Source: Halobacillus sp. Marseille-Q1614 (lineage in GTDB: Bacteria; Bacillota; Bacilli; Bacillales; Halobacillaceae). Taken from it: DNA of 64,000 bases. The DNA lies in NCBI RefSeq assembly GCF_902809865.1, contig NZ_CADDWH010000001.1, positions 1,240,001 through 1,304,000 on the forward strand, given 5' to 3'. Shown here piece after piece: positions 23,082-32,656 of the stretch. The position numbers and the translations under genes were made by a program. Numbering within the stretch: position 1 is the stretch's first letter; the number at the start of each line of letters is the position of its first letter. The notes beneath the pieces were generated by a model. That model was not told the origin of the DNA. It made no database searches and was given only the letters and a program-made list of their open reading frames with translations.

Positions 23082-26000
23082 ATGAGAGCACTGCGACTGA
23101 CTATGAATGCGTTTGGTCCTTTTAAACATAAACAGCACGTAGACTTTACAGAGCTTGGAGAAGAGTCGATTTTTTTAATTACGGGACCGACGGGAGCAGG
23201 AAAAACTTCCATTTTTGATGCGATGTGTTTTGCGTTATATGGTAGAGCTAGCGGAACGGACCGCGATCAGGATACCTTAAAGAGCCACTTTGCCACTCCC
23301 GAAGAAACGACGTACGTGGAATTTGAATTTATGCTTCGAGGCAAGCATTATCGTATCGTGCGCCATCCGAAGCAGATGAAGAAAAAGGAGCGCGGAGAAG
23401 GTTTTAAGGAAGAGCCGACCCGGGCTGATTTCTATATACTTCAAAACGGGGAAAAACGCCTGATGGCTTCTAAGATTAAGGAAGTCAATGAGATGGTTGA
23501 GGAATTATTACGGCTTGACTATGAGCAGTTCAGAAAAATGATTATGATTCCCCAGGGAGAGTTTAGAAGATTAATCTCTGAAAATAGTAAAGAGCGGGAA
23601 GAGATTTTACAAAAGATCTTTCGCACATATTTCTATTCCGAGTTAACGGATCATTTCCGCTCAGCAGCCAAAGGACTCGAAAGCAAAATTAACGAATTTG
23701 ATTGGAAAATTACTCAGGAAATCGAGAATGTTCAGTGGGAGGAGCCGCCTGAAGACGAAAAGCTGCCTGCAGCAGTAGTAAAGGACCTGGAAGTCCTGAT
23801 CCAAAAACAAAAAATTGCGGTGGAAAAGACAGAAGAAAAGCATGCCGAGCTTCAGGCGAAAACAGAGCAGGCGTCTGATACTTATCATAAGGCTCAAGGA
23901 GTTGAAGAATTATTCAGAGAGAAAAGTAGCCTTATAGAGGAACAAAAAGGACTCACCTCAAAAGCAGTAGAAATTAAAGATATTGAAAAACAAATAGAAC
24001 TCGCCCAAAAAGCTTTAGAAGTAAAACCTTACGAACGGCAGCTGAAGGAACGAAAAGAAGAAAGCGTTAAGCTGCAGAAATTGGTCGAACAAAGGGGCAA
24101 GCTTCGAAAAGAGCTGGAAGCTAAAAGTAATCTGATGACAGAAAAATATAAGGAAGAACGAGAAAAGGAAAGCGAGCGCGAATCCTTAAAAGAGCAGCTC
24201 AAACACAATCAGCAGCTGAGAGATAAGCTTGATGAATACTTGAACCTTAAGAAACAGGTCAAAGAAAATGAACAATCGCTGCGTGTAAAAGAAGAACAAA
24301 AACAGCAATTTACGAAGAAAAAGAATGAACTCGAACACCAAAAAGAAAAAATGTCCGAGGTTATGGCTGAGGAAAGAGAAATAACAAAAGCCCTCTATGA
24401 AGAAAAGCAGAAGCTGACAGATTTAGAAAGAACGTTAAAGAATGCAGAGCGGCTTTTTGCGGAGTGGCGAAAGCTTTTAGATTTACGAAAGCATTTTGAC
24501 AATTTGAGAAAAGAAGCAAGACAGGAAGAAAAACTGAGAGATTCGGCTAAGGCTAAATATGAACAGGTGGTTGAAGCTCTTCAGCAAAACCATGCCTATC
24601 ACCTCGCTGCACAGCTGACTCCAGGCGGCTTCTGTCCTGTCTGCGGCTCCTTGGAACATCCGAGCCTTGCAGAAAAGCCGGAAGAAATTCCTTCAAATGA
24701 AAATATTGATCAGCTGAAAAGAGAATATGAGAAGTATGAAAAACTCTACTTAAATAAACATGAGCAGATGACAACAGCTAAGGTAAGAGGCACATCTCAA
24801 AGAGAACTTGTTGAATCTATTAAAGAAGAAAGTAAAGACCTTAAGGTTGAAGAGCTAACTTCTGAAGTTATCCAGGAAAAATTGGAGAAGCTCCGCCAAA
24901 ATTACCAGCAGACGAAAAGCACAGTAAACAGCTGGCAGAAAAAGCTTGCTGAAGTGGAAGAAACAGGGGAAAAGCTTAAAGAAATAGAAGCCCAGCTTGC
25001 TACAGCCATTCAACAAGAAGAAGCTTGTGTGAACGAACTGCTAAAAGTGAAAGAAGGTAAAGTATCGCTGGAGGCTCAAGTGAAGTATTATGAAAGCCAG
25101 TATCAATTCCCTGAGGAAAGTGCTCTAGGGATGGAACAAATTGTTCAACATACGAAACAGAAACTTAAAAAAGCGCTGGAGAGCTGGCAGTCGATACAGC
25201 AGCAGTATCAGGAAACGAGCGAGCACCTCCAGCGGGCAGCAACAGAAGAACGAGAAAGCGAACGGCAGCTTAAGCAGGCGTTTGGCACTCTTGAAAATAA
25301 AAAAATAGAGCATGATCAAACGCTCCGCCATTTTGGATTCAGCGATGAAGAAGACTACCAAAAAGCCCTTCTTGAACCAGGGGAAATACAAAAGCTTAAG
25401 GATCAAACTGATCAGTATTACCGCCGGAAGACTGCCGTTGAGGACAGGCTGCAGTCCCTTGAAGATAAAATCAAAGACGTCAGCCGTCCGGATTTAAAAA
25501 GGCTTTATGAAGCCTGGCAGCAAGTGAAGCAAGAAGCGCTCACTGTCCAGCAGCAGGTGAGTGAACAGCTTTTACAGTTTAAGCATAATGAAAAGATATA
25601 TGCGAATTTGCAGCAGCTCATCCAGCAGCAGGAAAAAGTCGCTAAAGATTATTATGATCTAGCGGAGATTTCCAACTTAGCAAAAGGAGACAATCCGCTT
25701 AGGCTGTCTCTTGAACGCTACGTATTGGCTTCCTACTTAGATGAAATTCTTCTGCAGGCCAATCTTCGCCTTGATCAAATGAGTGATCACCGCTATCAGC
25801 TGATCAGAAGCGAACAAATTGCTAAACGCGGAGCTCAAAGCGGGCTCGATCTTGAAGTCATTGACCACCATACAGGTCAGACGAGGTCTGTCCGTACGTT
25901 GTCAGGAGGAGAGGGATTTAAAGCCAGTTTGAGTCTCGCACTGGGAATGGCGGATGTTGTACAGGCACACTCGGGCGGCGTTCAGCTGGACACCTTGTTT

Positions 26001-26192
26001 ATAGACGAAGGGTTTGGTACTTTAGATGAGGTCTCGCTCGAGCAGGCGATTAACTGCTTAAGAAGCCTTCAGGATGGGAATCGTATGTTAGGTGTAATTT
26101 CTCACGTGCAGCAGCTGAAGGAAGAAATACCAGCAAAACTGCAGGTTTACCCAAGCTCGTCAGGATCGAGCGTTCAGTTTAGCTTTCAATAA
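23082..26192 (+). CDS. sbcC: Exonuclease ATPase subunit SbcC (Rad50-like)
   Basis: This 1036-residue SMC-like ATPase pairs with SbcD. Walker A is GPTGAGKTS (residues 35-43). Two long coiled coils surround the zinc hook C518-P-V-C521, followed by GSLEHP. The ABC signature LSGGEGFKASLSLALGMADVV and Walker B LDTLFIDEGFGTLDE lie near the C-terminus. GGAGAGG lies upstream of the ATG. A DUF2584-like gene starts 19 bases after the stop. Confidence 0.97.
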   Translation: MRALRLTMNAFGPFKHKQHVDFTELGEESIFLITGPTGAGKTSIFDAMCFALYGRASGTDRDQDTLKSHFATPEETTYVEFEFMLRGKHYRIVRHPKQMKKKERGEGFKEEPTRADFYILQNGEKRLMASKIKEVNEMVEELLRLDYEQFRKMIMIPQGEFRRLISENSKEREEILQKIFRTYFYSELTDHFRSAAKGLESKINEFDWKITQEIENVQWEEPPEDEKLPAAVVKDLEVLIQKQKIAVEKTEEKHAELQAKTEQASDTYHKAQGVEELFREKSSLIEEQKGLTSKAVEIKDIEKQIELAQKALEVKPYERQLKERKEESVKLQKLVEQRGKLRKELEAKSNLMTEKYKEEREKESERESLKEQLKHNQQLRDKLDEYLNLKKQVKENEQSLRVKEEQKQQFTKKKNELEHQKEKMSEVMAEEREITKALYEEKQKLTDLERTLKNAERLFAEWRKLLDLRKHFDNLRKEARQEEKLRDSAKAKYEQVVEALQQNHAYHLAAQLTPGGFCPVCGSLEHPSLAEKPEEIPSNENIDQLKREYEKYEKLYLNKHEQMTTAKVRGTSQRELVESIKEESKDLKVEELTSEVIQEKLEKLRQNYQQTKSTVNSWQKKLAEVEETGEKLKEIEAQLATAIQQEEACVNELLKVKEGKVSLEAQVKYYESQYQFPEESALGMEQIVQHTKQKLKKALESWQSIQQQYQETSEHLQRAATEERESERQLKQAFGTLENKKIEHDQTLRHFGFSDEEDYQKALLEPGEIQKLKDQTDQYYRRKTAVEDRLQSLEDKIKDVSRPDLKRLYEAWQQVKQEALTVQQQVSEQLLQFKHNEKIYANLQQLIQQQEKVAKDYYDLAEISNLAKGDNPLRLSLERYVLASYLDEILLQANLRLDQMSDHRYQLIRSEQIAKRGAQSGLDLEVIDHHTGQTRSVRTLSGGEGFKASLSLALGMADVVQAHSGGVQLDTLFIDEGFGTLDEVSLEQAINCLRSLQDGNRMLGVISHVQQLKEEIPAKLQVYPSSSGSSVQFSFQ

Positions 26193-26211
26193 AGAAAGGA
26201 GAGGTGGCACA

Positions 26212-26460
26212 ATGGCTACGCCGCTTTCAATGGAATGGACGATCATAACGGATGGAAAAGAAAAAAGAGTATTTCCCAATGACAATTTATTTGAGATCAT
26301 ATTTGAAGGATATAAAATTTTCCCGCTGAATGAGCGGATTGAAATAAAAAGAAATATTCGCTCTGACCAAATAGGGGCAGGAAGAATAGAAGAATTGGTT
26401 CTCAAAGAAAATACAACAATTTGTAAATATCGATTGATTTCCTTACATTCTGTCAACTGA
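26212..26460 (+). CDS. Small conserved protein, probably DUF2584 family
   Basis: This 82-residue soluble protein starts MATPLSMEWTIITDGKEKRV and contains GYKIFPLNERIEIKR, a beta-rich pattern I associate with the DUF2584 family of Bacillaceae. Function is unknown and no catalytic residues stand out. AAAGGAGAGGTGG precedes the ATG at good spacing. It follows sbcC closely and probably shares its transcript. The family name is from memory and moderately certain; that this is a real gene is much surer. Confidence 0.75.
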   Translation: MATPLSMEWTIITDGKEKRVFPNDNLFEIIFEGYKIFPLNERIEIKRNIRSDQIGAGRIEELVLKENTTICKYRLISLHSVN

Positions 26461-26569
26461 TCGGGGTGGCTGATTTTATTTTCTGTCAGTTTGTGCGCTT
26501 CCCCGGGAAATACTGCAACTGAATTTTTCGGAAATTTGGCTGAAAAAGGAGTAAGAAAAGGAGTATTTT

Positions 26570-27241
26570 ATGTCTGTTTTTTCAAATGACTGGTCGGATG
26601 TATTACAAGCAGAAATGGAAAAGCCTTATTACTTAGCATTAAGGGAAGAGTTGAAAAAAGAATACGCCGCTGAGAAGATATTTCCCGATATGTATGATAT
26701 ATTCGCTGCTTTTCATCACACGTCTTTTGAAGAGACGAAGGTAGTGATTATCGGACAGGATCCATATCATGGAGACGGGCAGGCTCATGGATTAAGCTTT
26801 TCTGTACAAAAAGGAGTGGCCCTCCCTCCTTCGCTCAAGAACATTTATAAGGAGCTCGAAGACGATCTTGGCATCAGGCCTCCCTCTCACGGTAACTTAA
26901 CTTCATGGGCCAAGCAGGGGGTATTATTATTAAATAACGTGTTAACCGTCAGAGCTCATCAGGCCCATTCCCACCGTAATTTAGGCTGGGAGCGTTTTAC
27001 CGATCAAGTGATCCATCTACTTAATGAAAGAGAACGTCCTGTTGTTTTTATGCTGTGGGGAAAACCGGCCCAGAAAAAAGCATCCGCTGTAGATACCTCA
27101 AAACACTGCGTCATTCAATCGGCGCATCCAAGCCCATTAGCCGCGTATAAAGGCTTCTTCGGCAGCCGTCCTTTTTCTAAAGCTAATCAGTTTCTTCAGG
27201 AACAGGGGGAGGAGCCGGTTGACTGGGCGATCGAAGAATAA
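26570..27241 (+). CDS. ung: Uracil-DNA glycosylase
   Basis: This 223-residue enzyme removes uracil from DNA in base excision repair. Motif A, IIGQDPYHGDGQAHGLSFSV, contains the catalytic D64. The leucine loop HPSPLAAYKGFFGSRPFSK carries the catalytic histidine, and LLLNNVLTV is also conserved. Length matches family 1 UDG of bacteria (about 225). AAAGGAG precedes the ATG. It appears to be a single-gene unit between the sbcDC group and a yqfQ-like gene. Confidence 0.98.
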   Translation: MSVFSNDWSDVLQAEMEKPYYLALREELKKEYAAEKIFPDMYDIFAAFHHTSFEETKVVIIGQDPYHGDGQAHGLSFSVQKGVALPPSLKNIYKELEDDLGIRPPSHGNLTSWAKQGVLLLNNVLTVRAHQAHSHRNLGWERFTDQVIHLLNERERPVVFMLWGKPAQKKASAVDTSKHCVIQSAHPSPLAAYKGFFGSRPFSKANQFLQEQGEEPVDWAIEE

Positions 27242-27316
27242 AAGATGAAGCAGGGCCCATACCTGCACAGTTTCTTATGCATAGGCTAACGTAAGAAATA
27301 TTACGGAGGGTCTGCT

Positions 27317-27916
27317 ATGTCTCAAAATCAATTTCCATTCTTTGGCCCTGTAAGAAACTATCCAGGGGGGTATTATCCGCCGCCGGGAGCAGCAAACACG
27401 AGAGGCTTTTTATCTAACTTTTTTCAGCAGGGCGGACCGCCGGCTGGAGGATTCCCGTCGTTTGGCGCTCCTTTTCAGCCGCCTGCAGCTCCCACGGGAG
27501 GAGCCGGATGGCTGGGCCAGCTTCAGGGGGCCTTAAGTGCGGTGCAAAAAGCGGCACCTATGATCCAGCAGTATGGGCCAATGATGAAAAACATACCCGC
27601 CATGATTAATATGGTTAAGCTTATGAATATGAGTGACGATGAGGAAGAGGAAGAAGTGGAAGAAAAAGGCAATAAAGAAAGCACTTCTGAAGAAAGCTTC
27701 GATCTTAAGATAGAAGAAAAGATAGAAGAAAGTAACGATAGGAAGAAGCCTGCTAAAGAAAAGATTAAAAAAGAAAGCAGGAAAAAACGGCCGCAGCCTA
27801 AGCCTATTATGAAACGATTTTTCCCGGAAGAATCCGAAGAAAAGCCTAAGGACCAGCCAAAACCTAAGCCTCAAAGAAGAAAACAAGGAACATCTCAGCC
27901 TAAGTTATTTATATAG
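27317..27916 (+). CDS. YqfQ/VrrA-like low-complexity protein
   Basis: This 199-residue protein begins with a Pro/Gly/Phe-rich segment ([21 protein letters not shown]). A conserved-looking helix follows ([39 protein letters not shown]), then a very acidic run and a lysine-rich tail ([20 protein letters not shown]). The middle part resembles the YqfQ family, to which B. anthracis VrrA belongs. Function is unknown; spore or envelope association has been suggested for relatives. CGGAGGG precedes the ATG. The charged tail is repetitive and may vary in length between strains. Confidence 0.75.
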   Translation: MSQNQFPFFGPVRNYPGGYYPPPGAANTRGFLSNFFQQGGPPAGGFPSFGAPFQPPAAPTGGAGWLGQLQGALSAVQKAAPMIQQYGPMMKNIPAMINMVKLMNMSDDEEEEEVEEKGNKESTSEESFDLKIEEKIEESNDRKKPAKEKIKKESRKKRPQPKPIMKRFFPEESEEKPKDQPKPKPQRRKQGTSQPKLFI

Positions 27917-27996
27917 GCTGTGCATGTTGCTTGATTTTTTTTTGGTTTTTAGAAAGAATAGGTAACATGATACAACAACAGGGGAGGTCCCAATGC

Positions 27997-28956
27997 ATGG
28001 ATAATCAAACGAAAGTAGCCACATTTGCGGGCGGATGTTTTTGGTGTATGGTAGAGCCGTTTGAAGAAAGACCAGGGATTATATCCGTAACTTCTGGTTA
28101 TACAGGGGGCCATACCGACAACCCAACCTACATGTCCGTAATTACAGAAACGACAGGACATCGTGAAGCCGTACAAATCGAATATGATCCAGATATTTTT
28201 CCATACGAGCGGCTTGTTGAGCTGTTCTGGCAGCAGATTGATCCAACAGATGCCGGAGGACAGTTTGCTGACCGGGGCGAGTCTTATACAACCGCTATTT
28301 ATTATCATGATGAAGAGCAAAAAAAAATCGCGGAAGAAAGCAAACAGCAGCTTGAAGCTGCCAATAAATTTAAAGAGCCAATTGTAACCGATATTCTGCC
28401 GTCTCAAACATTTTATCCGGCAGAAGAAAAGCACCAGAACTACCATAAGAAGAATTCCTATCACTATAAGCGCTATAAAAAGGGATCAGGACGCCAGGAT
28501 TTTATTAAAAATACGTGGGGAGTAAAGAAAGATCTCCGTGACCTGAAGAAGAAGCTGACGCCGATTCAGTATCAGGTTACACAGGAGAACGGAACAGAAC
28601 GCCCTTTCCAAAATGAATATCACGATTTTGAGGAAGAGGGTATTTATGTAGATATAGTTTCGAAAGAGCCTCTATTTAGTTCAAAAGATAAATATGATGC
28701 GGGCTGTGGATGGCCGAGCTTTACGAAGCCGATTGAAAAGCAGCAAGTAAACGAAAACGTAGATATGACTCACGGCATGATCCGCACGGAAGTTAGAAGC
28801 GAGAAGGGTGATTCTCATTTAGGGCATGTCTTTGAAGATGGTCCAGCTGATAAAGGCGGATTGCGATACTGCATCAATTCCGCAGCTCTTGAATTCATTC
28901 CAAAAGATGAAATGGAAGAGAAAGGATATGAATATTTACTGCATTTGTTCAAATAA
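27997..28956 (+). CDS. msrAB: Fused methionine sulfoxide reductase MsrA-MsrB
   Basis: This 319-residue protein joins MsrA (residues about 1-165; catalytic GGCFWC with C14 and C17, then SGYTGGHT) to MsrB (about 170-319; [21 protein letters not shown] and catalytic Cys in [11 protein letters not shown]). Together they repair both stereoisomers of oxidised methionine. B. subtilis has separate genes; fusion occurs in many other bacteria. ATG 27997 is chosen because GGGGAGG lies 9 bases upstream, not the longer hydrophobic frame from 27931. No signal peptide remains, so it acts in the cytosol. A strong terminator follows. Confidence 0.95.
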   Translation: MDNQTKVATFAGGCFWCMVEPFEERPGIISVTSGYTGGHTDNPTYMSVITETTGHREAVQIEYDPDIFPYERLVELFWQQIDPTDAGGQFADRGESYTTAIYYHDEEQKKIAEESKQQLEAANKFKEPIVTDILPSQTFYPAEEKHQNYHKKNSYHYKRYKKGSGRQDFIKNTWGVKKDLRDLKKKLTPIQYQVTQENGTERPFQNEYHDFEEEGIYVDIVSKEPLFSSKDKYDAGCGWPSFTKPIEKQQVNENVDMTHGMIRTEVRSEKGDSHLGHVFEDGPADKGGLRYCINSAALEFIPKDEMEEKGYEYLLHLFK

Positions 28957-28987
28957 TTAAAAGCTTTTATTTTAATGTCCTTCTGCG

Positions 28988-29023
28988 AGCTGTCGAGACT
29001 GTTCTCAACAGCTTTTTTTTTTT
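28988..29023 (+). terminator. msrAB terminator
   Basis: AGCTGTCGAGA pairs with TCTCAACAGCT (one mismatch) around a 4-base loop and is followed by eleven T. Confidence 0.88.
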
Positions 29024-29218
29024 GGTTTAATTTCTTGCATTTATGATCTTAAAATCAGCGGCTTATCAGGAGCCTCCCACACAACAGAGAAGATTCACCT
29101 TCATCCAGCTGCTGGGAGCTGCCTGATATCACCCAACTTTTAGAAGCTAATGACTTGTTTTTCTTAATTTAACCCAGATTTGATATACTAAAGAGAGAGT
29201 AAGAAAAGAGGGTGAACG

Positions 29219-29800
29219 ATGGGGAGAAAGAAACTACTAACCAAGAAAGAACTATTCGACGCTACAGGAGAACTTCTCCGCACAGAAGGGATACACGGTC
29301 TTCACTTTAAAAAACTTGCCGATGAGCTGCAGGTCGGGCGCAGCACGCTATATGAATACTACCGCAGCAAAGAGGATCTGCTCGTTGCCTACCTGAAAGA
29401 AATTATGAAGGAAATGAATGAACGCATTGAGCAGATTCCTAAGGATAAACGCGTAAATGAAAAGCTTAAAGAATTCCTCTTTATCTTACTGAATCACGAT
29501 GAAATCCACCAGGTCGAGCGAATGATTCGTGATATTCAGACGAGTGATCAGGAACTTGCCGCTTTTTATTTAAAAGAATTATCAAAAGAACATCAGAAAA
29601 CTTATTCGATTTTAATAAAATGGATCGAAACAGCGAAGCGGGAGAAAATCTGGGGTGATGACGTTGACTCACAGCTGATCGCTGATATCATTTTTCACGC
29701 GATTCTTTTCCCCTATAAAAAGTCAGTCGGGACCGAACAAATGACCCGCCAGTTGTTTCAGCTTCTTGAAAATGGACTTCTTAATACGGAAAAAAAATAA
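29219..29800 (+). CDS. TetR family transcriptional regulator
   Basis: The 193-residue protein has an N-terminal TetR helix-turn-helix (residues about 8-55: LFDATGELLRTEGIHGLHFKKLADEL, then VGRSTLYEYYRSKEDLL), followed by a helical ligand domain. It has its own promoter, with an extended -10 TGATATACT at 29181-29189. No obvious target gene is adjacent. A GNAT gene converges downstream and msrAB lies upstream behind a terminator. Regulation of a transporter or lipid gene elsewhere is possible but not shown. Confidence 0.9.
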   Translation: MGRKKLLTKKELFDATGELLRTEGIHGLHFKKLADELQVGRSTLYEYYRSKEDLLVAYLKEIMKEMNERIEQIPKDKRVNEKLKEFLFILLNHDEIHQVERMIRDIQTSDQELAAFYLKELSKEHQKTYSILIKWIETAKREKIWGDDVDSQLIADIIFHAILFPYKKSVGTEQMTRQLFQLLENGLLNTEKK

Positions 29801-29822
29801 CCGCGCTAAGCGGTTATTTAAA
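29795..29822. terminator. Bidirectional terminator between TetR and GNAT genes
   Basis: AAATAACCGC and GCGGTTATTT form a perfect 10-bp stem with a 5-base loop between convergent genes. It overlaps the GNAT stop codon. Confidence 0.82.
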
Positions 29823-30476
29823 TGGATTTTTCCATTCGGTTAAAAGACCATAGTGGCAGGATTCTTCATCCTCAATATAATTTTTGATCGGACGTACGGG
29901 TGATCTTCCGGCTTTAAATAAAAACGTTAAAATTGGATCGTGCAGTTCTCCCTGCAGGACAGCATTTACATATTGAGCCGGTGACAGTTCATCGGCATAT
30001 TTATGGTAGCCTGGCATTCTTCCGCCGCCAACAAGCCGGTTTAACTGTAAGTGAATAACCGTTTCGTACATCGCTTGAGTCAGCTGCCTTCCAAGACCAA
30101 GGGAACGATAGCTTGGATCGACACAGATATCAACGACATATAAGTCCTTGCCAATTTCATCATGCGTTCGTATCGTGCCCTCAGCAGTGATTTCATCCCA
30201 CGTATGATCGAGTTCATCTTTAACATTTGTGCGCATAGCCGTCATCGATCCAGCTACGACGCCTTCGACTTCTATACAGAGACAGCCGTCGGGGAAAATA
30301 TTAATATGTTCTCTAAGCTGACTTTCATCCCATAGAAGCTTAGAAGGGAAGGGTGGAGGGAACGCTTCTTTTTGGATTTCTATTAAACGGTTAAAATCCT
30401 GTTCCATATAATTGCGTATATGTAAATGATGAAACGGATGATTCTTTTTATCAAACCCATAAATCCACTTATCCAT
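29814..30476 (-). CDS. GNAT family N-acetyltransferase
   Basis: This 220-residue protein has the acetyl-CoA-binding motif VDICVDPSYRSLGLGRQLTQAMYE (about residues 113-136) and an N-terminal beta-alpha start HIRNYMEQDFNRLIEIQ. The substrate cannot be read. A C-terminal extension of about 70 residues (GGRMPGYHKYADELSPAQYV onwards) makes it longer than minimal GNATs and resembles uncharacterised Bacillus members. AGGAGG lies upstream of the ATG at 30476. It is transcribed alone, convergent to the TetR gene. Confidence 0.9.
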   Translation of the reverse strand: MDKWIYGFDKKNHPFHHLHIRNYMEQDFNRLIEIQKEAFPPPFPSKLLWDESQLREHINIFPDGCLCIEVEGVVAGSMTAMRTNVKDELDHTWDEITAEGTIRTHDEIGKDLYVVDICVDPSYRSLGLGRQLTQAMYETVIHLQLNRLVGGGRMPGYHKYADELSPAQYVNAVLQGELHDPILTFLFKAGRSPVRPIKNYIEDEESCHYGLLTEWKNPFK

Positions 30477-30613
30477 GAATGGCGGACCTCCTAAAAATTA
30501 ATATATTTAGAGTATAGCACAGGAAGATAGAAGGCGAAGATTTTGACATTATCTTGAATTAAAGATAAAATCCCTATATGCAGAGAAACGTATCCAAGGA
30601 GGTCATAAAAAAC

Positions 30614-31219
30614 ATGAGACACATTTATAAAGAAGGAGCATCCAGCAAATCTCCTGTATTATTACTGCTGCACGGCACAGGAGGAACAGAAGAAGATTTA
30701 CTGCCGATCGCCGAGATGATTGACTCTCAGGCGGCTGTGCTGTCTGTAAGAGGAAATGTATCGGAAAATGGAATGCCGCGTTTTTTCAGAAGGATTAGCG
30801 AAGGGGTATTTGATGAAGAAGATTTAAAGAATCGTACAGAAGAGCTTCACGAATTTCTCGATCAAGCAGCTGCCGAATATGGATTTGACAGAAGCCGGGT
30901 AATCGCTGTAGGTTATTCCAATGGAGCAAACATTGCTGCAAGCTTACTCTTCCACTATAAAGAAAGTTTAAAAGCGGCAATTCTATATCATCCGATGGTT
31001 CCGCTCAGAAATCACGCGCTTCCCGATCATTCCAATTTAAGCATTTTTATCGGAACTGGTGAAAACGACCCTATCTGCCCGGCTGAAGAAACGAAAGAGC
31101 TTCAGTCGATTTTAGAACAGGCAGGAGCTTCAGTTAACGTTCACTGGGAACGCATGGGCCACCGTCTGACTGAACAGGAAGTTATAGAATCAGCCAGGTG
31201 GTATCAGAGGAATTTATAA
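30614..31219 (+). CDS. Alpha/beta hydrolase, phospholipase/carboxylesterase family
   Basis: This 201-residue cytosolic hydrolase has an oxyanion-hole HGTGG (residues 20-24) and a complete triad: S102 in GYSNGAN, D152 in ENDPICP and H183 in MGHRLTEQE. These fit the small bacterial carboxylesterase/phospholipase group, which cleaves short or medium acyl esters. AAGGAGG precedes ATG 30614, preferred over an earlier ATG in frame. In other Bacillaceae such genes often stand beside glyoxalase/dioxygenase genes; none is seen here. Confidence 0.9.
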   Translation: MRHIYKEGASSKSPVLLLLHGTGGTEEDLLPIAEMIDSQAAVLSVRGNVSENGMPRFFRRISEGVFDEEDLKNRTEELHEFLDQAAAEYGFDRSRVIAVGYSNGANIAASLLFHYKESLKAAILYHPMVPLRNHALPDHSNLSIFIGTGENDPICPAEETKELQSILEQAGASVNVHWERMGHRLTEQEVIESARWYQRNL

Positions 31220-31282
31220 TTCTCATTTGTGAGACCGTCCTTTTAATTGTATGATAGATGGTGTAGAAGGAGGTTAAATCAT

Positions 31283-31486
31283 ATGATTCATAAAACGTGG
31301 GAACAAACAGAACCAATTAAAAAAGTGGAATGTATCCATAATGAAGCCGAGAAATTTGTGGTCAATAATGTGCTGACTCCTGGAAAAACGTACGACGTTC
31401 AAAATGAAAGTGAAGAATTTTATTTCATTATTGATAATTCCGGCCGAATCGGTGGATTTTATAAAGATTATTTTAAAGAAGTGTAA
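31283..31486 (+). CDS. Small conserved protein, 67 aa, unknown function
   Basis: A textbook AAGGAGGT lies 8 bases before ATG 31283. The protein starts MIHKTWEQTEPIKKVECIH and continues with VNNVLTPGKTYDVQNESEEF, YFIIDNSGRIGGFYKDYF, suggesting a small SH3-like beta barrel. I believe similar proteins are widespread in Bacillaceae as an uncharacterised family (possibly DUF6501), but the name is uncertain. No membrane segment or metal site is present. It is followed by a terminator and is probably monocistronic. Confidence 0.75.
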   Translation: MIHKTWEQTEPIKKVECIHNEAEKFVVNNVLTPGKTYDVQNESEEFYFIIDNSGRIGGFYKDYFKEV

Positions 31487-31516
31487 AAACTGGGGTTCCT
31501 GGAACTCCAGTTTATT
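31487..31516 (+). terminator. Terminator after the 67-aa protein gene
   Basis: AAACTGGGGTTCC pairs with GGAACTCCAGTTT (one mismatch) and is followed by ATTATTTT. Confidence 0.75.
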
Positions 31517-31641
31517 ATTTTCTGTTCGCATGTCCTTCCTAAAACGTGGTTAGAATAGGAAAGAATAGATATTAAACCTTGTCAAGACACGGGCTTTCAT
31601 TGATAATAGAGGTAAGGCTATAGTATGGAGGGGGAGTCAAT

Positions 31642-32211
31642 TTGGACAAACTTATTTTAGTACGTCACAGTGAGACAGAAGGTCAGCACGAAGACTCACC
31701 ATTAACGAAGCTTGGGGTTAGACAGGCCCAGGTGCTGGCTGCTTTTCTTGATCATTCAGGCTATGAAGTCAGTCGAATCATTTCAAGTCCTTTCCTAAGG
31801 GCGATAGAAACTATTAAACCTTTTGCCCGCATGAAAGGAATTGAAATCGAAAAAGACGAACGCCTTGAAGAGAGAGTCTTAAGCCATACTCCATTGGACG
31901 ACTGGGAAGAAGTTCTTTATGATTCTTTTCAAGACCCTGAGCTTAAGCTGACGGGAGGAGAATCCTCTACGGAAGCGAAACAGCGGGTGATGAGCTTAGT
32001 TGATGAACTTGAACAGGTAGAAGGCAATGTCATCCTGGTGACGCATGGAAATTTACTCGCTTTACTCCTCCAGAAGTATAAGAGAGAGTTCGGATTTAAT
32101 GAATGGAAACGCCTTTCGCGCCCGGATATATTCCTCGTGCAGAAACAGGGCGGAGAATATACGGTGGAACGGATCTGGGACGATCCCGCCGATTTTAAAA
32201 TAAACGTTTAG
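31642..32211 (+). CDS. Histidine phosphatase (phosphoglycerate mutase-like) family protein
   Basis: This 189-residue protein has the RHG-type motif LVRHSETEG (R8, H9), a partner histidine in VTHGNLLALL near the C-terminus, and IISSPFLRAIETIKPFA. These define the histidine phosphatase superfamily; the substrate is unknown. Translation starts at TTG 31642, with GGAGGGGGAG about 7 bases upstream; no ATG fits the conserved N-terminus. It precedes the ferredoxin gene but is separated from it by 113 bases. Confidence 0.9.
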   Translation: MDKLILVRHSETEGQHEDSPLTKLGVRQAQVLAAFLDHSGYEVSRIISSPFLRAIETIKPFARMKGIEIEKDERLEERVLSHTPLDDWEEVLYDSFQDPELKLTGGESSTEAKQRVMSLVDELEQVEGNVILVTHGNLLALLLQKYKREFGFNEWKRLSRPDIFLVQKQGGEYTVERIWDDPADFKINV

Positions 32212-32324
32212 CAATTGCGAAATTCGTCGATTATCGTTATTATATAGGATGGAGTTTAAGACTTCATTTAGAAGTGTATAGGAGATATAGCACGATTTAA
32301 TTTTTAGTAAAGGAGGCAATTCAC

Positions 32325-32564
32325 TTGGCATTTGTAATTACTTCCCCTTGTAAAGATGAGAAAGCTGGCGAATGTGTAGATGTTTGCCCAGTTGACTGTA
32401 TTGAAGAGGGTAAAGATATGTTTTATATCGATCCAGCCATTTGCATTGACTGTGGAGCATGCGAAGCCGTCTGTCCAGTTGAAGCAATTTATATTGAGGA
32501 TGAAGTTCCAGAAGAAGAAACTAAATACATCGAGTTAAACCGTAAGTTTTTTGAAGAGCAATAA
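32325..32564 (+). CDS. Seven-iron type ferredoxin
   Basis: This 79-residue ferredoxin has cysteines C9, C17, C21 and C25 in SPCKDEKAGECVDVCPVDC and C40, C43, C46 and C50 in CIDCGACEAVCP. The C-x7-C-x3-CP spacing of the first set is that of [3Fe-4S][4Fe-4S] ferredoxins such as the Thermus protein, rather than the single-cluster Bacillus Fer. The C-terminus YIELNRKFF is also typical. The start is TTG 32325 after AAAGGAGG. A terminator follows. The electron partner is not evident. Confidence 0.93.
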   Translation: MAFVITSPCKDEKAGECVDVCPVDCIEEGKDMFYIDPAICIDCGACEAVCPVEAIYIEDEVPEEETKYIELNRKFFEEQ

Positions 32565-32580
32565 TTGACACATAATGATA

Positions 32581-32620
32581 AGAAGCCATTCCTAATTCAA
32601 TAGGGATGGCTTTCTTTGAA
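32581..32620 (+). terminator. Ferredoxin gene terminator
   Basis: AGAAGCCATTCCTA pairs with TAGGGATGGCTTTCT with one bulge and one G-T pair, ending in a T-rich stretch. Confidence 0.78.
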
Positions 32621-32656
32621 TATCTGCTACTTGAACGACTAAGGGAGGATATAATC

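Noticed and set aside
27533-27886. A minus-strand ORF opposite the yqfQ-like gene
   Set aside because: Its Phe/Arg/Leu-rich content is what the complement of the Lys/Glu-rich tail gives; there is no ribosome site.
27931-27996. Hydrophobic N-terminal extension of msrAB as a signal peptide
   Set aside because: The consensus ribosome site lies after this stretch and the natural start is ATG 27997; the extension is untranslated leader.
27949-28464. A 171-codon minus-strand ORF opposite msrA
   Set aside because: The plus strand holds intact MsrA catalytic motifs in frame. The antisense product has no recognisable domain and is rich in residues expected from reverse reading.
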